Shown: positions 43,149-51,713 of the stretch, piece by piece
Layout of the letters: each line of letters opens with the position of its first letter
Numbering within the stretch: the first letter of the stretch is position 1
NCBI RefSeq assembly: GCF_001854245.1
Contig: NZ_CP015381.1
Span: 4,189,001-4,253,000, forward strand
DNA: 64,000 nt
From: Desulfococcus multivorans
GTDB taxonomy: Bacteria; Desulfobacterota; Desulfobacteria; Desulfobacterales; Desulfococcaceae
Direction of reading: 5' to 3'
Made by a program: the position numbers and the translations under genes
Notes under the pieces: generated by a model
The model's input: only the letters and a program-made list of their open reading frames with translations
Told to the model about the DNA's origin: nothing
Database searches by the model: none

Positions 43149-43655
43149 TCAATAGACCGGCACCATGGCGTAACCGCGTTTCTGGTAGCCAATGGATGAA
43201 ATCCAGCCGTTGGGAACCTGCATCAGCCCCTTCGGCAGCGACGCGGAATCCACCCCGAAGTAATTTGCGGCAAACATGCAGACCTCCAGTCGAATCCCGT
43301 CCCCGGCCATGTCCTGGAGAACCTGGTCGAAGGCTTCGAGCGACTTCTGATCCTCCGCGAAAAAGCCGTCCCTGTTTCTGGCAAGAAGCTTTACCGCGCT
43401 CGCCATGAACACGACCGCGAAATCGGGCTTGCCGGATACCGACCGGATTGCCGCATCCTTGTAGGTGTCGTGGATCAGCTTGAGGTGGACCAGGGCCGAC
43501 ACGGGGTTACCGTCCCTGAAGTCGAACATCGTGCTGACGGATGAGACGTCTTTCAACGCATCGTAGTCTTCGGCCGCGACGGATAATACCGGCGCCCAGA
43601 ACAACGCCAGGGAACACAGCAGAACGGTTATGTATCGTTTCGATCTTTTCCGCAT
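43149..43655 (-). CDS. Secreted DsrE-family protein, 168 aa
   Basis: ATG 43655 (MRKRSKRYITVLLCSLALFW) has AAAGGAGG upstream. A signal peptide (residues 1-28, cut near VAA-ED) precedes a DsrE/F-like domain: ALVHLKLIHDTYKDA, DFAVVFMASAVKLLARN, IRLEVCMFAANYFGVDSASL and PNGWISSIGYQKRGYAMVP. Exported DsrE-like proteins are common in sulfur-metabolising bacteria, with sulfur-relay or binding roles inferred; the cysteine in EVCMFAA fits. It converges with the methyltransferase gene. Confidence 0.75.
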   Translation of the reverse strand: MRKRSKRYITVLLCSLALFWAPVLSVAAEDYDALKDVSSVSTMFDFRDGNPVSALVHLKLIHDTYKDAAIRSVSGKPDFAVVFMASAVKLLARNRDGFFAEDQKSLEAFDQVLQDMAGDGIRLEVCMFAANYFGVDSASLPKGLMQVPNGWISSIGYQKRGYAMVPVY

Positions 43656-43748
43656 TTGGATACCTCCTTTTCTTTTCGAGTCGTTGCTGGATAGCGGCGA
43701 ACAGATGACACCGTCCTGCCGCAACGGAAAATTCGATCGGCCCGGAAA

Positions 43749-44406
43749 TCAGCTCAGGGTCGCCAGTGCTGTTGCGACACGATCGCGCTGTCCCGGCGTC
43801 ATCAGCTTTTCGTAGACGACCTGGAACCGGGGATGCCCGACCCCCGAAAAGATATATTGCCAGCGATAGGCCCGGAGAACCCCGGTTTTGATGCGGTCGA
43901 TCTCTTCCGTGCGGAAGGATCGGCCGCAGACGTTCAGGAAATACGCTGCATCGGCCAGGCTCTGCTGCTGCAGGATGCCTTCCATGTCGCCGACAAGAGC
44001 GATCAACTCGTCAACGGCCCGGTCCCGTTCCCCGGTGGTCAGCTTGCTGTTCTCCCGGGGCCACTCCAACTCGTCCATGATGGCGTGGGTGGTCTCTTCC
44101 TTCCAGTGAGTTTCCCAGCCAATGGCCGCGCGTGATCTCGAGAACTTTCGCCGTGATGAATCGTTCCACGAAGCCGAACATATTGGCATAGGTCCGCCCC
44201 TGGATCTGACTGAGAAGCCGCTTTTCATCGTCGTTCAAGAAATCGAATTCAGCCACCTTGGAGATGCCGTCGGGAAGAAACTTCTGTGAAAAATCAAAAC
44301 GCCGGCCCCGAATCACGTCCCGGTCGATATCCCAACGGACACGCTTGGACACTTCGATGCACTTGGCATAACGATCCACATCGATCGGATAGGTTGACAC
44401 ATCCAT
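43749..44406 (-). pseudogene. Ferritin-like family gene with a frameshift
   Basis: ATG 44406 (MDVSTYPIDVDRYAKCIEVS) has AAGGAAGG upstream. The frame reads LNDDEKRLLSQIQGRTYANM, then FGFVERFITAKVLEITR, and breaks near 44130-44140. The next frame continues ETHWKEETTHAIMDELEW through LQQQSLADAAYFLNVCGRSF to AYRWQYIFSGVGHPRFQVVY and a stop at 43749. The whole looks like a ferritin-like helical protein of about 219 residues. The shift corresponds to one extra (or two missing) bases. Confidence 0.6.
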
Positions 44407-44808
44407 CTCTTCACCTTCCTTTATTGACGGTTATGTAGGGTGAGCAGCAGCGACTCTTTTCAAGCCGCTGTCTTCAGTAGGACATGCTGAGTGAAACCGA
44501 TCTTGAAACCGGCACGCGACGGTCGGGCCAACGTCACTCCCGTACAGCGATAGGAGACGGCATGACGACGAATGTTCAGGGGGAGAGTCTTTGCAGGAAA
44601 ATCAACCGGAGGCGCTGTTCAATCTGGAAGCGGCCGTTTTATTTATGAAACGATACTTATTCTGAAAAACTAAATCTGATGGACTCGATTGTCAACACTC
44701 GGGCCGGGCAACTTTTATCTCCCGCCCCGACACATCACGGGAAGCGGCGTCAGGTATGGCCCCCCCATGCCGTAACCCCTCAGACCGGCCGAACACGAGG
44801 AAAGGCTC
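44407..44808. other. Gene-free stretch of about 400 bases
   Basis: No supported gene, RNA or repeat. AAGGAAGG at 44410-44418 belongs to the frameshifted ferritin-like gene. The right part is GC rich, with scattered short palindromes only. Confidence 0.5.
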
Positions 44809-46554
44809 TCATTCAGGCCGGGGTTTCAGGATATAAACGTCCGCGTGGATGCCGTTTTCCCGGAGGATGGTCCGGGATCCGACGGCGGGGTATTGGGCAA
44901 GGGCATGCAGAATCGGCTCCACCACCTTGCCGGAGAGATAGATCATTTGATTGGCATCATCGGCCTTCCCGGTCATGACGGCAAGGGAGATGACCCACTT
45001 GATCAGATCGCCGGTCCTGGCGGCGGCTCGATCGAGCCGGAGGTAGGCGGCCTGGTTGTTGGGGTCGGTGAGGCTTTTGTCAACAGCGCCGAAGAAGGGT
45101 GAATCCGAAAGATTTTTGCCAACGGATTTTTGTGCCAGAAGGTCTTTGAGAAACCCTCGGCTGGAGGCTGTCACCAGAAAACCGTCCCGGATCGCATAGG
45201 CGGGGCTGATGTCTTCGCCGAAGGGAAGGGGTACGTAACGAATGAATCCGCCTTCGTCGGTCTCGGTCTTCATCGCCACCCCGAAATTGCGAACAACGGC
45301 TTCCATCAGTCGGTGGATAACCTCGGGCTGTCCAACCTCGGCCAGAAGGGCCAGTTCGGGAACAGGGAACATGGCGCCGATTCGGATGTCTTGAATGATG
45401 ACGGCCACCTGGCGGCCGAAAGCGTTGACGGCATCCTCGAAGTCGACCCCGGTTCTAGCCTCGAATTCATTCCGGAATTCCGCTGTCTCCTCTGCATCGA
45501 GACGCGAAAAATCCAGAACGGATGCCAGGATCTGATCCAGATTGTTTTGCCAACCGTAGTAAAGAACCGTTTCAGGCACCCAGGGAAGGGTACTGTTGGT
45601 TTCCGGCGCCCCCCCCAGCAACCGCGCCGCCTCCGGCGACAGCTCGGTGGGGTTGTATCGAATCCGCCATCGGTGATGGAGCACCTGTCCATTGTCGGTC
45701 ATGACGGCGCCGATAACGGGTCCGGCCTGATTGAACCCCTTCCAGAGCTTCTCGGCTTCAGCCGTATCGGCATCACCGGTGTTTTGACGGTTTGCCGCAC
45801 CCAACCCTATATCCAAAACAGCATGGAGATCGATGTAGACAAAGCACCGACCCTCGGCCGGCGCCGAAAGCTCCGTGCGCAGCGCGGCATAATCGTCGGA
45901 CGCGCTCAACGGCCGGAAAGCGTCCGCCTCCCGGTGCCCCAGGCAGCGGACAATAGGCTTCGGATCCATAGCCACCAGCCCCAGGCCGCGATGGACGGCG
46001 ACGAAAAGGGGCCGGCCGTCTCCCGTATCGACCCTGTCCATAAGAACACCTTCCGTGTTTTGGGGCGTTATGGTCACGTCTCCGGAGAACATCTTCCCAA
46101 CCCACTGGATCATCTCAGCCGGCTTTTTCGGCCGCAGCACCATGACGGCGGATTCATGCCAGAGCCTTTCCGAAGGTACGCGCAGGGATGCCGGGTCCGG
46201 CCGCATGACGGCCATGACCGCAAGGTCTCCGAAGAGGATGTCGAACCAGGGACTGTCGACGCTCGCCTTGAGCAGGGATTGAAGCCGACTCACCCGCTCG
46301 ATTTCTTCAGGATCGGCGTTGAAGGCGCCCATGCACGCCGGCAGGTCGATTCCTGAAAAAGCCTGACCCAGGGGACCGGCCCTGAACGCATCCACGCTTT
46401 CCTTCAGGTGGACCGCCTCGATCATCACCAGGGTATCCTCGGGCAACAGCTCCGCCGGCTGAATATCGGGGGCCGTCGGTCGATTCAAATACCAGACGAC
46501 ACCGCCTCCGGCAGCAACGGCCAGCAAAACAACGATCACGATGGTTTTTTTCAT
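44809..46554 (-). CDS. Large membrane-anchored protein of unknown function, 581 aa
   Basis: ATG 46554 (MKKTIVIVVLLAVAAGGGVV) has GGAG upstream. One N-terminal signal-anchor helix (4-23) is followed by a large periplasmic region with repeated beta-rich units, similar in style to DUF3352 proteins: LLPEDTLVMIEAVHLKESVD at the start and RCFVYIDLHAVLDIGL and YLRLDRAAARTGDLIKW later. No enzyme motif. I would call it a DUF3352-like envelope protein at low certainty. Confidence 0.6.
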   Translation of the reverse strand: MKKTIVIVVLLAVAAGGGVVWYLNRPTAPDIQPAELLPEDTLVMIEAVHLKESVDAFRAGPLGQAFSGIDLPACMGAFNADPEEIERVSRLQSLLKASVDSPWFDILFGDLAVMAVMRPDPASLRVPSERLWHESAVMVLRPKKPAEMIQWVGKMFSGDVTITPQNTEGVLMDRVDTGDGRPLFVAVHRGLGLVAMDPKPIVRCLGHREADAFRPLSASDDYAALRTELSAPAEGRCFVYIDLHAVLDIGLGAANRQNTGDADTAEAEKLWKGFNQAGPVIGAVMTDNGQVLHHRWRIRYNPTELSPEAARLLGGAPETNSTLPWVPETVLYYGWQNNLDQILASVLDFSRLDAEETAEFRNEFEARTGVDFEDAVNAFGRQVAVIIQDIRIGAMFPVPELALLAEVGQPEVIHRLMEAVVRNFGVAMKTETDEGGFIRYVPLPFGEDISPAYAIRDGFLVTASSRGFLKDLLAQKSVGKNLSDSPFFGAVDKSLTDPNNQAAYLRLDRAAARTGDLIKWVISLAVMTGKADDANQMIYLSGKVVEPILHALAQYPAVGSRTILRENGIHADVYILKPRPE

Positions 46555-46676
46555 TCAAGCGCTCCATATGGGATTTTCATCGGGGTGGTACCTGAGGCAT
46601 TATGCGCATACGACATCGACTGCCGCTCACGAAGGCATGGATAGATGGACATCCGGGGATGGGGTGATTGCAGTGA

Positions 46677-46889
46677 CTACTGGGTTTGATTTTCGGCCGT
46701 CTTCGCTTCCCTGAGCCTGTTTTCCCAATAGGTCCTGAAATCGGCCGCATATTTCCGGACCCAATCGAAAACGGCTTCGTTGCCCAGGTCTCTCATCGCC
46801 TTTTCCGATTCAATCCACTTGTGCTTGAGGATCTCATCGACCTGCAGATGAAGGATCATTTCCCGACTCAATTGTTGCATATTGTTCAT
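46677..46889 (-). CDS. Hypothetical protein, 70 aa
   Basis: ATG 46889 (MNNMQQLSREMILHLQVDEI) heads a mostly helical protein (LQVDEILKHKWIESEKAMRDL, VRKYAADFRTYWENRL). No recognised domain and only a weak ribosome binding site. The composition is that of a real small protein, and a short gap separates it from the 581-aa gene downstream on the same strand. Confidence 0.5.
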   Translation of the reverse strand: MNNMQQLSREMILHLQVDEILKHKWIESEKAMRDLGNEAVFDWVRKYAADFRTYWENRLREAKTAENQTQ

Positions 46890-47041
46890 TGTGGTTTTCC
46901 GCCTGCAATTCTGGTGTCGTTTCGCTACACTTTTCCATCGGTTATATTAATGGGTTGCGGTTCCGATGTCAATGGCCGGGGAAAAAAATCATTGTGCATC
47001 GACGGGCAGCAGCCCCGGAATCCGTTTACATCGACGGCCGG

Positions 47042-48157
47042 CTATGCCTCCCCCTTTTTCTCCCGTTCCTCCAGCACACAGTATATCCCCCGGCCTTTCA
47101 TCGCCGGCCTGAAGCAGAGGTTGTCCGACCGGCATGCCGCCATGGCGGTGTCTCCGGACCGCCAGCGCCGGATCAACTCCGGCTCGCGAATCAGCGGCCG
47201 GCTCATGGCAATGTAATCGGTCTGGGATGAGGCGACCAGTTGCTCCGCCGTCGCCAGGGACCGGATGCCGCCCACCAGAATCAGGGGCGTCCTGATATGA
47301 GCCTTGTAATCCCCGGCGGCATCCCGGTAAAAGACCTGCCGGTCGGGGGTGTCGAAGTTGCCGGGCCTGACCGGGGTGTATCTGCCCGAATAGCGGGTGC
47401 CGCCGCTGAGTTCGACGGCATCGATTCCTGCCTGTTCGAGCATCCGGCAAACCGCCGTCATGTCCTGTCGGCTGAAGCCGCCCTCGACAAAATCCTCCGA
47501 ATTCAGCTTGATGAGCACCGGAAAGGTCTTGCCGACGGCTGCGCGAACGCGATCCAGGATCTCGAGCACGATGCGGGCGCGGTTTTCGATGTCGCCGCCG
47601 TAAAGGTCCTGACGCCGGTTGTAAAAGGGCGACAGAAACTGGCTGAGCAGGTATCCGTGGGCCGCATGGAGCTGAACCCCGTCAAACCCGGCCTTTTGCG
47701 CTCTTGCGGCTCCTGCGGCAAAATCGTCGACGACGGCGGCAATGTCCGCTTCGGTCATTTCCAGGCAGACGGGGAATTTTTCCCCCTGAAGCACCGAAGG
47801 CCCCATCGCCGGAAGTCCCGACAACTCAGCGGCGGCATGGATGCCGGCGTGAGCCAGCTGAACGACAATCCTGCCGTTTCGGGCGTGAACCGCCGAGGCC
47901 ATCCGGGTAAGCCCCGGCAGCATGCCGTCGTCGTGAATTCCCATCTGTTTCGGTCCGGCCAGCCCTTCCCGGCTGACATAGGTATGACCGGTGATGATCA
48001 GGCCGACGCCCCCGTCGGCCAGACGGGTCATCAGATCGATCAGGCGAGGGGTGCAGGCCCCGTCGTCATCGGCCATTCCCTCCCAGGTGGCCGAGCGCAC
48101 AAAACGGTTTTCCAGGGTCAATGACCCCAGGCGTGTTGTTTCAAAAAGACCGGACAT
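47042..48157 (-). CDS. NADH:flavin oxidoreductase of the Old Yellow Enzyme family
   Basis: ATG 48157 (MSGLFETTRLGSLTLENRFV) has GGGAGAGCC upstream. The 371-aa protein shows the TIM-barrel FMN motifs: RSATWEGMADDDGACTPRL, VQLAHAGIHA, GFDGVQLHAAHGYLLSQFLS, PFYNRRQDLYGGDIENRARI, RFPVLIKLNSEDF and LVGGIRSLATAEQLV with DYIAMSRPLIREPEL. The usual fused C-terminal Fe-S/FAD half of dienoyl-CoA-reductase-type members is missing, though a short cysteine pair near the end (CRSDNLCF) remains. Substrate unknown. Confidence 0.88.
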   Translation of the reverse strand: MSGLFETTRLGSLTLENRFVRSATWEGMADDDGACTPRLIDLMTRLADGGVGLIITGHTYVSREGLAGPKQMGIHDDGMLPGLTRMASAVHARNGRIVVQLAHAGIHAAAELSGLPAMGPSVLQGEKFPVCLEMTEADIAAVVDDFAAGAARAQKAGFDGVQLHAAHGYLLSQFLSPFYNRRQDLYGGDIENRARIVLEILDRVRAAVGKTFPVLIKLNSEDFVEGGFSRQDMTAVCRMLEQAGIDAVELSGGTRYSGRYTPVRPGNFDTPDRQVFYRDAAGDYKAHIRTPLILVGGIRSLATAEQLVASSQTDYIAMSRPLIREPELIRRWRSGDTAMAACRSDNLCFRPAMKGRGIYCVLEEREKKGEA

Positions 48158-48436
48158 GGCTCTCCCTTTCCGGAATAGTAACGGTCTCGATCTGCTGCAA
48201 GCCGTTAAATCCAAGACATGCATGAAATTATGAACCGGCGCAAAAAATACTCGAAACACTCATCTTTTCAGTGTATTATATGTTCGATTAAAAACCATAA
48301 TCCCGTCAAGAAAGAATATTTCGAGTAATACGGATTATCTACAAAAAACTGAAGATTCGCAAGAAAAAAATCAATACGCGAACCCGCAGAAGAAATTGGA
48401 AAGATCAACCGATGCTTTCTGCGTCAAATATTCATT

Positions 48437-49075
48437 ATGATGTTAACGACCGCCACAAAGAAGAAAGAAAAGGATATGACGGAGCCCCATAGGGAGTTGC
48501 CGGACCACCCTGAAGACTGGGTGGATCAATATGGAGATGCGCTATACCGGTTTGCCGTAGCCCGCGTCAAGGACCCTTCGATCGCCGAAGAGCTGGTGCA
48601 GGAGGCCCTTGTCTCAGCCCTTGGGTCACGCAAATCCTACAAGGGGATGTCTTCGAGAAAAACGTGGCTCACGGCCATCCTGAAATACAAGATCGTCGAT
48701 CACTTCCGCAGAAGCCGGCGGGAATCCGCAAACGAGAATCTCGACCGGATCGACGCGCACGACACATCTGGAGACGATCTCTTCAATGAGAAGGGGGGAT
48801 GGTCGCTCCTGCCGCCCAGGTGGCAGACCGATCCCGGAAAGATTCAGGAGCAGCGGGAATTTCTGGATATCTTCTACCAATGCCTGGGCGAGCTTCCCGA
48901 ACGGTTGGCCAGGGTCTTCATGCTCCGTGAGATGGACGGCGCCGAGACCGGAGAGATCTGTCAGGAAATGAAGGTTACCCCGACCAATTCATGGACCTTG
49001 CTTTACCGCGCCCGCATGGGGTTGAAGCGGTGCCTTGAAGCCCGGTGGCCGGGTGTCCGCACGGAAAGGGGATGA
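48437..49075 (+). CDS. ECF-type RNA polymerase sigma factor
   Basis: The frame from ATG 48437 (or from ATG 48476, MTEPHREL) encodes a sigma-70 region 2: YGDALYRFAVARVKDPSIAE, ELVQEALVSAL, KTWLTAILKYKIVDHFRRS. Region 4 ends it: LPERLARVFMLREMDGAETG followed by EICQEMKVTPTNSWTLLYRA. The arrangement is ECF-like. The promoter set is unknown. It is followed by an anti-sigma-like gene after one base, so the two are co-expressed. Confidence 0.85.
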   Translation: MMLTTATKKKEKDMTEPHRELPDHPEDWVDQYGDALYRFAVARVKDPSIAEELVQEALVSALGSRKSYKGMSSRKTWLTAILKYKIVDHFRRSRRESANENLDRIDAHDTSGDDLFNEKGGWSLLPPRWQTDPGKIQEQREFLDIFYQCLGELPERLARVFMLREMDGAETGEICQEMKVTPTNSWTLLYRARMGLKRCLEARWPGVRTERG

Positions 49076-49076
49076 G

Positions 49077-49382
49077 ATGACGGAAAAAATCCAATGGATG
49101 CCGAGCTGTCGCGATGTGAGCCGCATGGCCTCCGAGGCCATGGAGAGCAGGCTTCCTTTATCCCGAAGGATGGCGATGTGGGCCCACCTGATGATGTGCC
49201 GATATTGCCGCCGCTTCAGACATCAGCTCTATTTTCTGAGGAGCTTGAGCCGCATCGATGAGGAGGCCGTACCCCATTCCGTGGAGGAGCCGGCCGCCCC
49301 AGGGCTCAGCCCGGAGGCGCGCGATCGGTTGAAAAAAGCCGTTCAGCAAAGGGTTGGGAAAGGGATTCCCACAGCAAAGTAG
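49077..49382 (+). CDS. Putative zinc-finger anti-sigma factor, 101 aa
   Basis: ATG 49077 is one base after the sigma stop, with AAAGGGGATGAG upstream. CRDVSRMASEAMESRLPLSR and MWAHLMMCRYCRRFRHQLYF match the zf-HC2/anti-sigma domain (CxnHxxxCxxC: C10, H37, C41 and C44 positions approximate). No membrane helix, so it would be a soluble regulator that holds the sigma factor. Confidence 0.75.
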   Translation: MTEKIQWMPSCRDVSRMASEAMESRLPLSRRMAMWAHLMMCRYCRRFRHQLYFLRSLSRIDEEAVPHSVEEPAAPGLSPEARDRLKKAVQQRVGKGIPTAK

Positions 49383-49531
49383 ACGCCCCGGACCCGCCAT
49401 CCCTGTTGCATGATAGTGCCGAAGCGGCAGCACCATGAAGTCGCCAACACCATCATCAGCAGCGCCGCCATCCACACTCAGCCCCAGGAGGCCGGGTGGG
49501 GACGGCGGCTTCTATATTATTCAAGATCTCC

Positions 49532-50275
49532 TCACGGGTCACTTTTTTTGGTGGCCGACTCCTCTTCCGCAGTCCTCCGGAACCGCCTTCGGTAAAGCGC
49601 AAGAAGCTTCCTGACGGTGATGGGAAACAGGCCGAGAATGGCGAAGGACATCAAAAGCCCCGGCGAGAGAATGCCGGAGAGGGAGTCGATCCGGGCCAGC
49701 TCCCTGCCTGCGTTGACATAGACAATGGTCCCGGCCAGCATGCCGACCTGGGATACCCAGAAAAAGGTGAACAACCGCATGCGGGTGAGCCCCATCAGCA
49801 GGTTGATGACAAAAAAAGGAAAAATCGGCACCAGGCGAAGGGAGAAAAGGTAGAAGGCGCCTTCTTTCTCGATACCGGCGTTGATCGTTTTCAGCTTGTC
49901 GCCGAATTTGTTCTGAACCCAATCGCGCAGAAGAAAACGGGAGACGGCACAGGCCAGGGTGGCGCCGATGGTGCTGGCAAACGAGACCGCAACCGTCCCG
50001 ACCGCCAGACCGAAAAGGCCGCCGCCGGCCAGGGTCAGCACCGCCGCCCCCGGCAGCGACAAAGCAGTGACCGCGATGTAAATGCCGACGTATGCGCCAA
50101 TCACCGCAAGCCGGTGTGACTGATAGAGCGCGTGAAACCGCTCCTGGGATGATTTGATATACTCGAGAGAGAGGTATTCTCCCAGGTCGAAATATCGGAA
50201 GACGAAAATGCCCAGCAGGAGAAGGCCCACCAGAACGGCCTTGCCTTGCCAGGTGTTTCTTTTTCTCTGAGTCAT
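49532..50275 (-). CDS. TVP38/TMEM64-family (VTT) membrane protein
   Basis: ATG 50275 (MTQRKRNTWQGKAVLVGLLL) starts a protein with about six transmembrane helices. The VTT-domain core reads LSLPGAAVLTLAGGGLFGLAV, GATLACAVSRFLLRDWVQNK, LYLFSLRLVPIFPFFVINL and GLTRMRLFTFFWVSQVGMLA, with the GGGLFG and RLVPIFPF signatures. These are DedA-like membrane proteins implicated in lipid scrambling or transport. 247 aa is normal. Confidence 0.85.
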   Translation of the reverse strand: MTQRKRNTWQGKAVLVGLLLLGIFVFRYFDLGEYLSLEYIKSSQERFHALYQSHRLAVIGAYVGIYIAVTALSLPGAAVLTLAGGGLFGLAVGTVAVSFASTIGATLACAVSRFLLRDWVQNKFGDKLKTINAGIEKEGAFYLFSLRLVPIFPFFVINLLMGLTRMRLFTFFWVSQVGMLAGTIVYVNAGRELARIDSLSGILSPGLLMSFAILGLFPITVRKLLALYRRRFRRTAEEESATKKSDP

Positions 50276-50355
50276 TGCTGTGGACCCTTTCTTCGGCGGT
50301 TATGTTGCACACAGATCCGCGACCCAATGGGAATAGCCTATGCTGTCCGGCGAAA

Positions 50356-50586
50356 CTACCGGTATGCGTCTCGATTGGGTGGCGCAGGACAACCGTTTCG
50401 TGAAATCGACTCCGAACGGCCTTCCACCAGCACAACATCCCCTTTTCGGATGACACGGTAGAGGTTCGGCATGTTGTTGATGATCCGTTTATCGTAAGGC
50501 AGAGAAGGGGTGTCCATCCGTCGGAGAAGCGTTCGGATCAGAGATCCCAACCGGTTTCCGGGCCTGTTGTCGACAGTGATGGACAT
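50356..50586 (-). pseudogene. YiiX/YebB-like NlpC/P60 hydrolase, N-terminal fragment
   Basis: ATG 50586 opens MSITVDNRPGNRLGS, and MPNLYRVIRKGDVVLVEGRSE matches the beginning of YiiX/YebB-like cysteine hydrolases, where the catalytic cysteine and histidine lie further on. The frame is cut off after 76 residues and the junction lies next to the VTT gene upstream region. A broken gene. Confidence 0.5.
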
Positions 50587-50648
50587 GATCGCTCCTGATC
50601 CATGAGGTTACGGGGCTTGAACGGCTTTGACGCACGCCCGTGATGAAA

Positions 50649-50672
50649 CTGCCCCCTGCCCGCAGGGGGCAG
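50649..50672 (-). terminator. Hairpin after the 139-aa secreted protein
   Basis: CTGCCCCCTG (50649-50658) pairs perfectly with CAGGGGGCAG (50663-50672). The following T tract is short (TTTCATC on the minus strand), so termination is only moderately supported. Confidence 0.5.
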
Positions 50673-50692
50673 AGCGTTTGGGGACTGACGGC

Positions 50693-51112
50693 TCACAAAG
50701 GCGCCTTCAGGGCACCGACCATATTTTTCATGTCTTTCGGGTTGTTGGTGGGGTGCAGCACCACCATGATCATCGACCATTTGCCGAAGGGCGCTTCATT
50801 CAGGGGCGCGCTGTAGTTGCCGTTGCCCCATGGGTCCGTCCGGAACATGTAGGGAGCTTCACCGGCGCCCGCTTCACGCTTTTCGGGTTTCATGTTGACA
50901 AACCATACGGTATATACGGCGCCGGGTTTGAGTCCTCGGGCCTGAAGGCTGATATGGCGCTCATCGATCAACACGGTCCCGGTAGCTTCAGGATGTTCGG
51001 GCGTCGGTTCGAGAACGACCGTTCGGCCGCCCCCGGAAGCCCAGCCTGAGGTAAAAAGAAGGATACTGAGTATGCAGACAAGGATACTCCGCAAGATTCG
51101 ATTCGTTTTCAT
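50693..51112 (-). CDS. Secreted hypothetical protein, 139 aa
   Basis: ATG 51112 (MKTNRILRSILVCILSILLF) gives a signal peptide to about residue 26 (cut near SGWASG). The mature part is beta-rich: TVVLEPTPEHPEATGTVLID, LKPGAVYTVWFVNMKPEKRE and FGKWSMIMVVLHPTNNPKDM. It could be an immunoglobulin-fold or CHRD-like envelope protein. No clear family match. Confidence 0.65.
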   Translation of the reverse strand: MKTNRILRSILVCILSILLFTSGWASGGGRTVVLEPTPEHPEATGTVLIDERHISLQARGLKPGAVYTVWFVNMKPEKREAGAGEAPYMFRTDPWGNGNYSAPLNEAPFGKWSMIMVVLHPTNNPKDMKNMVGALKAPL

Positions 51113-51713
51113 GGCGATCTCCTCTGCATTAAGGTCCGTTTCTTTCGACCTTCTTCAGGTCGGTTTGGGTTGTGACGAAGAACGGTGCCTGGTGCCTGCA
51201 TATCCCGCCCTCCAGTTGACCCTTTCGTCGGTTGACGCCGCGATTCCTTGCGAGGATTTTTCACAATGACCTGGGTTTGGGATTTGTAAGCAGGTCACGA
51301 AGGCCAACAAGGTCCGGATCGACCGGGGTAAAATAAATGTCGTTGGCAGTCCGGATTGATGCGCTTGTTGGCAAGGATCGATTGTTTAGTGATTTATAGT
51401 GAGATTTGTCTTTTTGGATGTTTTTAGAAGAGGAGCATCTTCAGGGAAAAAGTAATGAACCTATCGTCGTGTAAAATCTAGAGTGCTTCAAGAATCACAT
51501 CAAGAATAACCATGACAGACAAAATACAGGCCAATAGCGCTACATCGTAGTCTGTTGTCAAACTGTGAAAATTTATTTTTTGAGAACAATGCCCTTGCAG
51601 ATAACCGGAAACCTGATCTCCCTGATTACGGCCACTTTCGGATGATAAAATGCCAACAAACAAATACGGCAACCCGAAGGTTGCCGCGACAAGTCTCTTA
51701 AAGCAAGGTTCAG
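51113..51713. other. Gene-poor stretch of 600 bases
   Basis: I see no supported gene. A minus-strand frame at 51478-51729 (83 aa, hydrophobic C-terminal helix) overlaps the end of the metalloprotease gene and has no good ribosome binding site, so I leave it out. The stretch includes a GC-neutral hairpin AACCTTCGGGTTGCC near 51670-51685. Confidence 0.45.

Noticed and set aside
45130-46356. A 408-aa open frame on the plus strand
   Set aside because: It lies antisense to the membrane-anchored 581-aa gene, which has a start signal and signal anchor; the plus frame has no domain.
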